Of a stretch of DNA of 64,000 bases, positions 1 through 7,596 are shown piece by piece. The translations under genes and the position numbers were made by a program. The stretch lies in NCBI GenBank assembly GCA_900537185.1, contig LS999826.1, positions 857,521-921,520 of the forward strand, given 5' to 3'. Below the pieces are notes generated by a model, which was not told the DNA's origin, searched no databases, and worked only from the letters and a program-made list of their open reading frames with translations. The DNA is from Cytophagales bacterium Alg240-R148 (lineage in GTDB: Bacteria; Bacteroidota; Bacteroidia; Cytophagales; Cyclobacteriaceae). Every line of letters starts with the position of its first letter. Position 1 is the stretch's first letter.

Positions 1-1
1 C

Positions 2-304
2 CGTTCTAAAAGCAAAAATATGGTGGATGCAGTGGTGGATATTTTTAATTCGAAGGATGCCTTTGCAATAGCCCTTGCTCCAGAAGGAACAAGAAAAAAA
101 GTAGAGAAGATACGAACTGGATTTTATTACATAGCAAAAGGTGCTAATATCCCAATAATATTGGTTGGGTTTGACTACGCTACCAAAACAGTCGTAGTCA
201 AAGATGCATTTTATCCTACGGAGGATGAAAACAAAGATTTTGAATATATAATGCGTTTTTTTAAAAGTATAACTGGAAAATTCCCTGAAAAAGGGGTGTC
301 ATAA
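2..304 (+). CDS. 1-acyl-sn-glycerol-3-phosphate acyltransferase (PlsC family), 3' part only
   Basis: Lysophospholipid acyltransferase that would transfer an acyl chain to lysophosphatidate at the inner membrane. Only about the last 100 residues are present and the frame is open to the left edge, so the true start lies outside the window. The fragment begins RSKSNMVDAVV, then carries APEGTR, the PEGTR substrate-binding block of the PlsC family, and the hydrophobic IPIILVGFDY segment that follows it. The HxxxxD catalytic box is expected upstream and cannot be seen. The stop lies 3 bp before the start of the next gene, suggesting co-transcription with the barrel protein at 308. Confidence 0.8.
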   Translation, partial: RSKSKNMVDAVVDIFNSKDAFAIALAPEGTRKKVEKIRTGFYYIAKGANIPIILVGFDYATKTVVVKDAFYPTEDENKDFEYIMRFFKSITGKFPEKGVS

Positions 305-307
305 ATT

Positions 308-871
308 ATGAAGAAGATATTTTTTGCTTGTTGTATGCTGTTGGTTTTGAATGCATTCGCGCAAGACGAAACGGTTGAATTTGGCGTAAGAGGAGGTTTG
401 AACTTAAATAGTACTAGTTATGAAGGCGTAGATTATGCGATTAAAACAAGACATGATTTTCACTGGGGTGTCTTTGGCTTGAAAATGTTCAATGAAGACT
501 TAGGTATGCTTGGAGAACTGCAATACTCTAAAAAAGGAGGCTTTATCAATGATGAAAAGTTTGTCTTGCACTACTTGGCTCTGCAACCCATGGCTTTGTA
601 CGATTTTAATGGGATTTTTAATATACAAGCGGGTATGGAGTTGGCCTGGCTATTGAATGCAGACTACCCAGGAACTTCCAGCTTAAAAGATAACTTTAAT
701 AATTTTGATTATTCAGTGGTTCTGGGTGCAGGCATGGTTTTGTGGCGGTTGAGAATGGATCTTAAATATTTGATAGGGTTGACTAATGTTTCGGACAAAG
801 GCATTCCTGAATTGCCTACAAAGATGAACAACCGTACCTTTCAGGTCTCTTTGGGATATCGAATCAATTAA
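308..871 (+). CDS. Outer-membrane beta-barrel protein (OMP_b-brl_2 type)
   Basis: 187 residues with a clear signal peptide (MKKIFFACC...LNAFA, cleaved before QDE), then alternating amphipathic strands beginning VEFGVRGGLNLN. It ends with a strand terminating in hydrophobic and aromatic residues (FQVSLGYRIN), as expected for an eight-strand barrel of the Bacteroidota porin family. The function is unknown; such proteins are usually structural or adhesion-like outer-membrane barrels. It starts 3 bp after the acyltransferase stop. It resembles the next gene (GVRGGLNLN versus GVKAGVNFA; YLIGLTNVSD versus YIIGMTNVAD), so the two are paralogs. Confidence 0.7.
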   Translation: MKKIFFACCMLLVLNAFAQDETVEFGVRGGLNLNSTSYEGVDYAIKTRHDFHWGVFGLKMFNEDLGMLGELQYSKKGGFINDEKFVLHYLALQPMALYDFNGIFNIQAGMELAWLLNADYPGTSSLKDNFNNFDYSVVLGAGMVLWRLRMDLKYLIGLTNVSDKGIPELPTKMNNRTFQVSLGYRIN

Positions 872-893
872 TTTGTCCTTATTTTATTCTCAA

Positions 894-936
894 AAACAGC
901 TTACACGATGGAAATATGCTTGTAAACTGTTTTTTT
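894..936 (+). terminator. Rho-independent terminator after the first barrel gene
   Basis: An inverted repeat of 12 bp with one mismatch (894-905 against 921-932) is followed by a run of T to 936. It separates the two paralogous barrel genes. Confidence 0.6.
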
Positions 937-981
937 ATAGTCGTTTTGGTTAAATTATATACAAACCAAACATAAAAAGAC

Positions 982-1566
982 ATGAAAAAGGGATTTACTC
1001 TAATTTGCGTGCTTCTATTTATTTGCAGTTTAAGTCGAGCACAGGGCCTTATTATAGGTGTTAAAGCCGGGGTTAATTTTGCCAATCAAAAAGTTGAAAT
1101 AGGAGGAACATCGGATCCTGATACAGAGACCCTCACCGGGTACCACGTTGGGGGTGTATTTGCTTATAAGTTTAGCGAGAAAGCAGGAATTCAAGGAGAA
1201 TTGTTGTACAACTTGGTAGGTGCCAAACAAGGAGATTTCAAAAACGAATTGAGTTACATTTCCATACCAATATTATTTCGTTTCAATGTAATTGATATTT
1301 TAAATTTACACGCCGGTCCGCAATTTAGTTTTTTGGCTTCTGCCAAAGATGAAGATGGTACCGATCTGAAAGATTTTTATAAGGGTTCTGACGTAGGAAT
1401 TGCGCTTGGAGCTGGTTTGGATGTTTCGAGGTTTACTGTGGTAGCCCGTTACATTATAGGGATGACCAACGTAGCGGATATCGATGGCATTAGCAGCAGC
1501 GATTACTCTGCCAAAAACAATGTGTTTCAACTCTCCGTAGGATTTAATATTATCAATAATAAATAA
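982..1566 (+). CDS. Outer-membrane beta-barrel protein, paralog of the gene at 308
   Basis: 194 residues. A signal peptide (MKKGFTLICVLLFICSLSRAQG) is followed by a repeated strand pattern typical of small Bacteroidota outer-membrane barrels: GVKAGVNFA, the GIQGELLYN hairpin, the ALGAGLDVSRFTVVARY hairpin and a C-terminal FQLSVGFNI strand. The exact role is unknown. It is isolated from the upstream paralog by a terminator and closes with a strong bidirectional terminator shared with tyrS on the other strand. Confidence 0.7.
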   Translation: MKKGFTLICVLLFICSLSRAQGLIIGVKAGVNFANQKVEIGGTSDPDTETLTGYHVGGVFAYKFSEKAGIQGELLYNLVGAKQGDFKNELSYISIPILFRFNVIDILNLHAGPQFSFLASAKDEDGTDLKDFYKGSDVGIALGAGLDVSRFTVVARYIIGMTNVADIDGISSSDYSAKNNVFQLSVGFNIINNK

Positions 1567-1596
1567 AAAAAGGCCGGTGATAGAGCCGGCCTTTTT
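1567..1596. terminator. Bidirectional terminator between barrel gene and tyrS
   Basis: Perfect 11-bp inverted repeat (AAAAAGGCCGG, 1567-1577, against 1586-1596) with an 8-nt loop. The A and T runs at its two ends allow termination on both strands. It lies between two convergent genes. Confidence 0.85.
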
Positions 1597-1598
1597 GT

Positions 1599-2882
1599 TT
1601 ATTTAACGGCAATTAAAAAGTAATTTTTCTTGCCCCTTTGAGCAATTAAATATTTGTCTTTTAACAACGAATAGTCAACAGGAGCATTGGGTTCAGTAAC
1701 TTTGTTTTTATTGATGCTAACGCCTCCTCCTTTAATCATTTTTCTAGCTTCTCCTTTGGATTTAAAAATAAGTCCATTGGTTGCTTCACTAAGCAAATCT
1801 GTTGTGTTCTCCAATAGATTGAAGGATTCTTTGGAAATGCTTGTTTGAGGCACCCCTTCAAAAACGGCTAACAATGTATTTTCATCCAGAGAGGCTAGGT
1901 CATCTGCCGTAGACTTCCCAAATAAAATATTGGAAGCTTTTATAGCGGTATCCAAGTCCTCTTTAGAATGCACCCTTACGGTTATGTCTTCTGCCACCGC
2001 CTTTTGTAATATTCTTCTGCCAGGGTCTTGGTTGTGCTCTGCTTCAATGCCTTCAATTTCTTCTTGAGACTTTAAAGTAAATATTCTTATGTAATTGGCC
2101 GCATCCTCATCTGAAGCATCGATCCAGTATTGGTAAAATTGGTAGGGCGATGTTTTTTCTTTATCCAACCAAATATTGCCTCCTTCTGTTTTTCCAAATT
2201 TCGTCCCATCGGCTTTTTTGATCAGAGGAGAGGTCATTGCAAATGCCTCGCCTTGTGCTTTTCGTCTAATCAGTTCTGTTCCAGTAACTATGTTACCCCA
2301 CTGATCGCTTCCACCCATTTGGAGTTTACAGTTTTTATTTTGGTTCAACCAATAAAAGTCATACCCTTGCACCAATTGATACGTGAATTCAGTAAAAGAC
2401 ATGCCATTTTCCAGTCTGTTTTTTACAGAATCTTTGGCCAACATGTAATTGATTGAAATGTGCTTGCCAACATCCCGAATAAAATCTAGGAAATTAAACT
2501 CCTTGAACCAATCGTAGTTGTTAACAATTTCTGCAGCATTCTCTCCATTTTCAAAATCCAAGAATTTTTGAAGTTGCGTTTTTACACAGCTTAAATTGTG
2601 GTTTAGAAGATCTTCTGAAAGTAGGTTGCGTTCTTTTGACTTACCAGAAGGGTCTCCCACCATACCTGTGGCACCTCCTACTAAGGCAAAAGGTTTGTGT
2701 CCTGCATGTTGGAAATGCACCAGAATCATAATTTGCACTAAATTACCAATATGTAGGGAGTCCGCAGTAGGGTCAAAGCCAATATACCCAGACACCATTT
2801 CTTTGGATAATAACTCTTCAGTTCCTGGCATTATATCGTGAATCATTCCCCTCCACTTGAGTTCTTCCACAAAGTTCTTCAT
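1599..2882 (-). CDS. tyrS: Tyrosine--tRNA ligase
   Basis: Class I aminoacyl-tRNA synthetase charging tRNA-Tyr in the cytoplasm. The 427-residue length fits the family. The HIGH-box variant HIGN is at residues 44-47, the specificity region GSDQWGN near 191-197, and the KMSKS-loop variant KFGKT at 228-232. A C-terminal S4 RNA-binding domain contains [18 protein letters not shown]. The gene is single, with its own promoter (2918-2947) and a terminator shared with the convergent barrel gene. Nothing suggests it is not the housekeeping copy. Confidence 0.97.
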   Translation of the reverse strand: MKNFVEELKWRGMIHDIMPGTEELLSKEMVSGYIGFDPTADSLHIGNLVQIMILVHFQHAGHKPFALVGGATGMVGDPSGKSKERNLLSEDLLNHNLSCVKTQLQKFLDFENGENAAEIVNNYDWFKEFNFLDFIRDVGKHISINYMLAKDSVKNRLENGMSFTEFTYQLVQGYDFYWLNQNKNCKLQMGGSDQWGNIVTGTELIRRKAQGEAFAMTSPLIKKADGTKFGKTEGGNIWLDKEKTSPYQFYQYWIDASDEDAANYIRIFTLKSQEEIEGIEAEHNQDPGRRILQKAVAEDITVRVHSKEDLDTAIKASNILFGKSTADDLASLDENTLLAVFEGVPQTSISKESFNLLENTTDLLSEATNGLIFKSKGEARKMIKGGGVSINKNKVTEPNAPVDYSLLKDKYLIAQRGKKNYFLIAVK

Positions 2883-2917
2883 AATAGATTGATTAATTGG
2901 TTTTCCAATAAAGTGGG

Positions 2918-2947
2918 CAAATATAAGCAGTCTTTAATAAACACCCA
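2918..2947 (-). promoter_or_regulatory. Bacteroidota-type promoter of tyrS
   Basis: Read on the minus strand: TTGG (one mismatch to the -33 TTTG), an 18-bp spacer, then TATATTTG, a perfect match to the -7 consensus TAnnTTTG. Transcription would begin about 30 nt before the tyrS ATG. Confidence 0.55.
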
Positions 2948-2988
2948 ATAAGAATTGCAAAGGGTAGGGCTTATATTTTTTTTCCGGA

Positions 2989-3558
2989 CTAAGAATCAAC
3001 CGAAACATTGCTCTTTAAGGCATCAGAAATGGATTGCAGATCTTCGGGTTTTAAATGCTTTATTTTCACCTCTATGTATTTGGACGGATCCTCTGTAAGA
3101 ATTCTACATACTCCATCTTCTATGGAGTATTTGTACACGTCCTTCCATTTAATATACATGGTGTTGTAGTTGTAGTCAATTCCTTTTTCTGTTAACAAGA
3201 GGATGATGTCTTTCCTGATCAAAGCAATAGTTAAAAACAAAACCAGTAGGATGCCATTCTCGAAGTGTAAAAAATTTAAGATAGACACGGAAGATTTGGT
3301 GAGCAGTTGGTTGAGAATAATAAGTGCCAACCCGATCCCTGGAATTAAAATGACTTGGTTGTTAAACTTCTTAACTTTTATTTTTTTAACCCCTTTGTCT
3401 TTTATCTTTTTATTGATGATAATTTTATCAATAAAAATAAAAATTAACGTGATAGCAACCACCGTTACCATCCCTTTTTCTTGAAGCTCCTTGAAATAGA
3501 TCAAGCATGCCAATAAAACTACCATTAGGGCTACATAAAAATCTCTTAGTTTCTTCAT
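2989..3558 (-). CDS. Hypothetical integral membrane protein
   Basis: 189 residues, not recognised. Hydrophobic segments at about residues 8-22, 30-45, 70-87 and 97-115 suggest four membrane spans in the first two thirds, with a lysine-rich loop (KKIKDKGVKKIKVKK) between spans two and three. The last about 70 residues are soluble and include TEKGIDYNYNTMYIKWKDVY. That pattern resembles the PH-like tails of small Bacteroidota membrane proteins, which is inference only. It is a single gene downstream of a long AT-rich spacer and divergent from the desaturase. Confidence 0.6.
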   Translation of the reverse strand: MKKLRDFYVALMVVLLACLIYFKELQEKGMVTVVAITLIFIFIDKIIINKKIKDKGVKKIKVKKFNNQVILIPGIGLALIILNQLLTKSSVSILNFLHFENGILLVLFLTIALIRKDIILLLTEKGIDYNYNTMYIKWKDVYKYSIEDGVCRILTEDPSKYIEVKIKHLKPEDLQSISDALKSNVSVDS

Positions 3559-3992
3559 TTTACTATAAAAAAATAGCAGCTTTTTAACTGATTTGGGAAT
3601 AATGGTAAAAATATAGGGTTTTGTTTTAAAAGCTCAAACTATTTTCGGGCTTAACATCCTTTGATTCAATTTATTTGGTTGAAAAGCCATGTAATATTTT
3701 AACTATAAATTTCACTTATAATTCAAACAATTCCATATTTTTGCGTCTTTGATAATGAATATGATGAAAATCATTAATTATCATAAGTTGTTGGTATTTA
3801 ATTGATTAACCTATAATTGAGGGCTCTAACAAGCGTTAGTGTGGGATAGTTTTGGATATAAAATTTTAATAACAAACTTTAATTGTCTACTTTCCAAAGT
3901 TGATTAATACGTAGCATGGTAAGGAAAAACGGTTTTAAACATAATTTGTTGAGCAAACTCAAATTGTTTTGAACTTTGAAAAAAAGATACCT
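3559..3992. other. Gene-free spacer with the presumed desaturase promoter and long leader
   Basis: 434 bp of very AT-rich DNA between two divergent genes. Two perfect -7 like sequences on the plus strand were noticed: TATTTTTG at 3736-3743 and TAGTTTTG at 3847-3854. Neither has a convincing TTTG at the right -33 distance. If either is used, the desaturase mRNA has a 130-250 nt leader. No RNA fold or small gene was recognised. Confidence 0.35.
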
Positions 3993-5081
3993 ATGAAAAT
4001 TAAATTTAAGGGTTCCGAGCGGAAGGGATTTTTTGCAGATGTTAAAAAAGAAACAGATGCATATTTTACAGACAACAAAATTAGTAAAAATGCCAATGCC
4101 GAAATGGTTGGGAAAACCGTTTTGTTTTTAGGGTTGTTGGTAGCCATTTACTTACTAATTTTATTTGGAGGGTTTAGCCTTGGCGGTTTGTTTGTTTTGG
4201 CTGTAATGTTAGGGATGGTCCAAGCGTTTATTGGGTTTAATGTTAGTCATGACGCCATCCATGGTTCTTATTCTTCTAATAGCACCATTAACAAAATATT
4301 GGGACTGACATTCAATTTAATTGGAGCCAATATGTATGTATGGGAAATCACCCACAACAAAGTACACCATACCTACACCAATATTCCAGGGCACGATGAG
4401 GATTTGGAAGTAGCACCCGGAATGATTCGGTTGTCGCCATATGATGCTTACAAACCGGTAATGCGGTACCAGCATTTGTATGCTTTTTTTCTATACTGTT
4501 TGTCTTCTTTGTCTTGGGTAGTTAGAAAGGATTATTTAAAGTTTTTTAAAGAAAAAATAGGGGAGACTGACAATAGGTTCCATCCAAAAAAAGAATATTT
4601 CAATTTATTTTTCTTTAAGGCATTGTATTATACTTTGTTTATAGTGGTGCCATTGGTGGTGTTGGACATTACATGGTGGCAGTACTTGATTGGGTTTTTA
4701 GTGATGCATTTTTCTGAAGGCCTTGTGATGGGCTTGGTATTTCAGCTGGCACATGTTGTGGAAGGAACGGATTACCCGGAGCCCGATGGTGAAGGGGTAG
4801 TAGAAGAGGCATGGGCCGTCCATCAAATGCAAACTACAGCTAATTTTGCTACTTCTAGTTTTATGGCTAAGTTTTTATGTGGTGGTTTGAATTTTCAAAT
4901 TGAGCACCATTTATTTCCTAACATATGCCATGTGCACTATCCAGAACTATCTAAAATAGTTCGGTCAGTAGCCAAGCAATATGATATAGATTACATTGAG
5001 AATAAAACTTTTATTGGCGCTATTAAATCGCATTATAAAACTTTAAAACAGTTTGGGCGAGCAGAAACGGTAAAAGCTTAA
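3993..5081 (+). CDS. Membrane fatty acid desaturase (acyl-lipid type)
   Basis: Di-iron membrane desaturase that introduces a double bond into membrane-lipid acyl chains. All three histidine boxes are visible: HDAIH at residues 86-90, HNKVHH at 121-126 and QIEHH at 302-306. The Q in the third box is typical of front-end delta-5/delta-6 like enzymes and their bacterial relatives. No cytochrome b5 domain is fused. The ATG at 3993 (MKIKFKG) was chosen over an in-frame TTG at 3969. Membrane pairs flank box 1 and lie between boxes 2 and 3. The stop overlaps by 4 bp the stop of the convergent GNAT gene. Regiospecificity cannot be read from sequence. Confidence 0.9.
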   Translation: MKIKFKGSERKGFFADVKKETDAYFTDNKISKNANAEMVGKTVLFLGLLVAIYLLILFGGFSLGGLFVLAVMLGMVQAFIGFNVSHDAIHGSYSSNSTINKILGLTFNLIGANMYVWEITHNKVHHTYTNIPGHDEDLEVAPGMIRLSPYDAYKPVMRYQHLYAFFLYCLSSLSWVVRKDYLKFFKEKIGETDNRFHPKKEYFNLFFFKALYYTLFIVVPLVVLDITWWQYLIGFLVMHFSEGLVMGLVFQLAHVVEGTDYPEPDGEGVVEEAWAVHQMQTTANFATSSFMAKFLCGGLNFQIEHHLFPNICHVHYPELSKIVRSVAKQYDIDYIENKTFIGAIKSHYKTLKQFGRAETVKA

Positions 5082-5494
5082 TTCGTTTTGGTTTTCATAA
5101 TTAGGTATTGGATGCCTTTTTTTGAAAAAGTCTTTTCAGTAGAAAATAAACCAAAGCGTTTATAAAATATTATTTTGTCTTTGCGGGCATTGCACCACAG
5201 TTGATACTGTGGTGTTTTTTTTTGTATAATAAACTGTAACAAACGGCTGCCATACCCTTGGCCCTGTAAATGAGGTAACGTGGCAAATTTTCTAAATTGG
5301 CAGGTGTTGTTGCTGGTGTTGTCGAAAGTCGAAACAACGGAAACCAGCTCATCTTTACAGAACAAGCCCCAATGTTGTCCAATAGAATCGTGTTCTAGTT
5401 TTATAAAGTCCAAGCTTTCGTTGGGCCACATGGCTCTTTGTCTTATGTCATAAGTTAGTTCAGCTTGTATTGGAGAAATACGTATAGAATCCAT
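5078..5494 (-). CDS. GNAT family N-acetyltransferase
   Basis: 138 residues from the ATG at 5494; in-frame TTG codons lie just upstream. It has the GNAT core: a beta-strand leading to FRKFATLPHLQGQGYGSRLL, where QGQGYGS is the acetyl-CoA pyrophosphate loop (Q/RxxGxG/A), then a C-terminal FYKRFGL motif. The acceptor is unknown. It is a single gene on the minus strand, downstream of the terminator of the transporter operon, and its 3' end overlaps the desaturase stop. Confidence 0.8.
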   Translation of the reverse strand: MDSIRISPIQAELTYDIRQRAMWPNESLDFIKLEHDSIGQHWGLFCKDELVSVVSTFDNTSNNTCQFRKFATLPHLQGQGYGSRLLQFIIQKKTPQYQLWCNARKDKIIFYKRFGLFSTEKTFSKKGIQYLIMKTKTN

Positions 5495-5524
5495 AGGCAA
5501 CAAAAGTAGCCGGATTTACCAGAA

Positions 5525-5561
5525 TAAAAAAAGCCCAATAAACACGAATGTTTAAAGGGCT
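5525..5561 (-). terminator. Terminator of the RND/LolA-like/OMP operon
   Basis: Minus-strand hairpin: AGCCC pairs with GGGCT (5532-5561), with an inner TAAACA/TGTTTA stem capped by a TTCG tetraloop. It is followed by a T run (A run 5525-5532 on the plus strand). It lies 20 bp after the stop of the barrel gene. Confidence 0.75.
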
Positions 5562-5581
5562 ACCCATGATAAAAATTTTAT

Positions 5582-6769
5582 CTAAAAATATTTAAATACA
5601 GTAAATCGGAGGAAGCTGTCTTCTTTGAAGTTGCTTAATATTAATTCCTTCGGGTCAATGTTGCTAAAGAACCTACCTTCTAATTCTATTTTAAGTGAGT
5701 TTTTGATGCGCCTGGATGCCTCAATGCTGTAAATTTTACTGCTTTTCTCAAGGTCCATCATAGCTCCGATTAACACCTCGCTGCTGTTGATGTCATTAAA
5801 TGCAAACCTGCCTCCCGCAAATAAGTCGTCTTGTAAAGCGTTCAATGCCCAGTCTCCTCTGTTGTCGTAGGAATATTCTGCGAGTAAACCTATGTCCATA
5901 CCGCTGTTGCCCACATTGCCTAACGTATATTCCAAACCTCCTGTAAAGGCCCGCATCTCTTGAAAAGTATTGTTTCTCATTATTGTTTCTACTTTCCAAA
6001 GCACTGGTCCTGTTGTGGCTTGTACATCCAAACCTGTTTGGCTGTTAATAGGGTATATTACAACCAGGTTGCCTTCGCCATCCGAATTGAAGAAGGGTTC
6101 TCGACCGGTTCCTTTAAAGTAGGATAGGCCAATATCAAAAATGCTGATAGAGTTGGACCAACGTACTGCAAAATCTTGATGAGCAGTTTCTTGACTGCTT
6201 TCAAAAGGTATGGCATCGTCTTCTATGATAATACTGTAACGCAGCCTTGCTTTTTCTCCTGGAAATATTTGTTTTCTGAAGTAAGGAAGGTAGAAAAAAT
6301 CAAAGGTTCCAATGTGGTTGGTCATATAAGAAAAGTGTACCATGGGCTGGCCAAACTTTTTTTCGCCATCAAAACTTTCTACTAAGTCCGTGGTATTGAT
6401 AATGTCAACCAAGTGGTTGCTTTCTGTTACCCCCCAGTAGATCTTTTTAATACCTACACTTAACTCCCATTGGTTTTTGGCTTTTTGATAATACAGTTCT
6501 CTTATATCGCCATGGGTTCTTTTAATGTCCTTGTCCCAGCGAAAAAAACCTTTGAAGTGGAAAGCATCTTCGCCTTCATTCCAAGTTACAGAATATTTTG
6601 GCCTTAGTGCCAGAGATGGGTAGTGTTTGTCTTGGTGATCAAACTGGCCATCGCTGAAAAAATAGCGGTATTCTCCTTCTAATTCAAGTTCAAAATCGTG
6701 TTCCGCTTTTTTATCTTGTGCTTGCACAAAAAAGGGTAGGAACAAAAGTGCGAAGATAAAATATTTCAT
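5582..6769 (-). CDS. Outer-membrane beta-barrel protein of the RND/MMPL export module
   Basis: 395 residues with a signal peptide (MKYFIFALLFLPFFVQAQ). A series of amphipathic strands alternates with acidic turns, and the protein ends in an aromatic residue (FLRFTVFKYF), the usual barrel-insertion signal. The architecture resembles DUF1302-type barrels that accompany an MMPL transporter and a LolA-like carrier in many proteobacteria; that family link is inferred from context and length. It is the third gene of a minus-strand operon. A strong hairpin sits between it and the upstream gene. It is probably the outer-membrane acceptor or exit for the exported hydrophobic substrate. Confidence 0.7.
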   Translation of the reverse strand: MKYFIFALLFLPFFVQAQDKKAEHDFELELEGEYRYFFSDGQFDHQDKHYPSLALRPKYSVTWNEGEDAFHFKGFFRWDKDIKRTHGDIRELYYQKAKNQWELSVGIKKIYWGVTESNHLVDIINTTDLVESFDGEKKFGQPMVHFSYMTNHIGTFDFFYLPYFRKQIFPGEKARLRYSIIIEDDAIPFESSQETAHQDFAVRWSNSISIFDIGLSYFKGTGREPFFNSDGEGNLVVIYPINSQTGLDVQATTGPVLWKVETIMRNNTFQEMRAFTGGLEYTLGNVGNSGMDIGLLAEYSYDNRGDWALNALQDDLFAGGRFAFNDINSSEVLIGAMMDLEKSSKIYSIEASRRIKNSLKIELEGRFFSNIDPKELILSNFKEDSFLRFTVFKYF

Positions 6770-6782
6770 GTTTTTTGTTTAA

Positions 6783-6808
6783 AAGGGCCCTCAGTTGGGA
6801 GGGCCCTT
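6783..6808 (-). terminator. Intra-operon hairpin (attenuator or processing site)
   Basis: Perfect 10-bp inverted repeat (AAGGGCCCTC, 6783-6792, against 6799-6808) with a 6-nt loop, followed on the minus strand by only four T. It fills the 48-bp gap between the LolA-like gene and the barrel gene, 13 bp before the barrel ATG. It may terminate part of the transcripts or protect the upstream mRNA. Confidence 0.6.
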
Positions 6809-6817
6809 GATCAAAAT

Positions 6818-7594
6818 TTAATTCCCAGACCGCTTCAATGCATTCTGCGTAAAGTCTGTTTCTGTTAGTTTAGCAGAGAAATCGTAGTCGGAAAAAATCA
6901 ACCTAGTTTCTTTATTGGATTGGTGGTTGACCATTTCAAAAACACCAGCGCGCCAATGTTTCTGCTCATACAGTTTGTAATCGGTATAGGTCAAAGTTTT
7001 TAGTTTGGAATTTTTCCGATCATAAAAAACGGCTTTTTCAATTCTATACCCTTTGGCTTGGTTGTAGGTAATGACCCTTCTGGTATAACCAGATTTAGGA
7101 TCTACTGGGTATTGTTCTACCAGTACCAAGTCCCCTTTGGTCTCCAAATACTTATAAGTGTATTTTTCAATCTCCTGAGAAGAAAGGTCTTCATATGCAA
7201 ACTCACTGCCCATAAAAGGCCCGGACTTATTGGAAGAAGAGATTCTTTTTACCCTTTTAATTGCAGGCAAATACAACCATTGATCATCCGACCCAACTTT
7301 ATGGGTGAAAGTCAAAGTGGAGGTTCCTTTAACATCTTTGGGGCTTTCAAATGTAATCAACGATTTGTCTCCATCAACGTCCAATTCTAATGTTCGCGTA
7401 GTGAGCAATCGTTCACTCACTTGACCGTTTTTGTTTTTGAGTACCATCTTAAGTTTTACAGTGGTACTACCGAACCCTAAGTCCGCTTTTTCTGCTTTTT
7501 TTGCTATTTCTAGTCCTTTTTGTTCGGCCGACTGGGCAAAACTCTCTATCATAAGAAAGAGTCCGAGGAATGCGATTATCAATAATTTTTTCAT
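6818..7594 (-). CDS. Outer-membrane lipoprotein-sorting protein (LolA-like fold, DUF4292/LolA_like type)
   Basis: 258 residues: a signal peptide (MKKLLIIAFLGLFLMIESFAQ), then a single LolA-like domain with the family pattern KMVLKNKNGQ...RTLELDVDGDKSLITFESPKDVKGTSTLTF, WLYLPAIKRVKRISSS and FMGSEFAYEDLSSQE. This half-barrel fold binds a lipid in the periplasm. The family usually sits next to RND/MMPL transporters, as here: the start lies 2 bp after the transporter stop. Inference: it carries the lipid-like substrate from the inner-membrane transporter to the outer-membrane barrel encoded downstream. Confidence 0.88.
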   Translation of the reverse strand: MKKLLIIAFLGLFLMIESFAQSAEQKGLEIAKKAEKADLGFGSTTVKLKMVLKNKNGQVSERLLTTRTLELDVDGDKSLITFESPKDVKGTSTLTFTHKVGSDDQWLYLPAIKRVKRISSSNKSGPFMGSEFAYEDLSSQEIEKYTYKYLETKGDLVLVEQYPVDPKSGYTRRVITYNQAKGYRIEKAVFYDRKNSKLKTLTYTDYKLYEQKHWRAGVFEMVNHQSNKETRLIFSDYDFSAKLTETDFTQNALKRSGN

Positions 7595-7596
7595 GC

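Noticed and set aside
879-1085. Minus-strand open frame over the terminator and the start of the barrel gene
   Set aside because: It runs antisense through a terminator and a signal peptide; there is no coding evidence.
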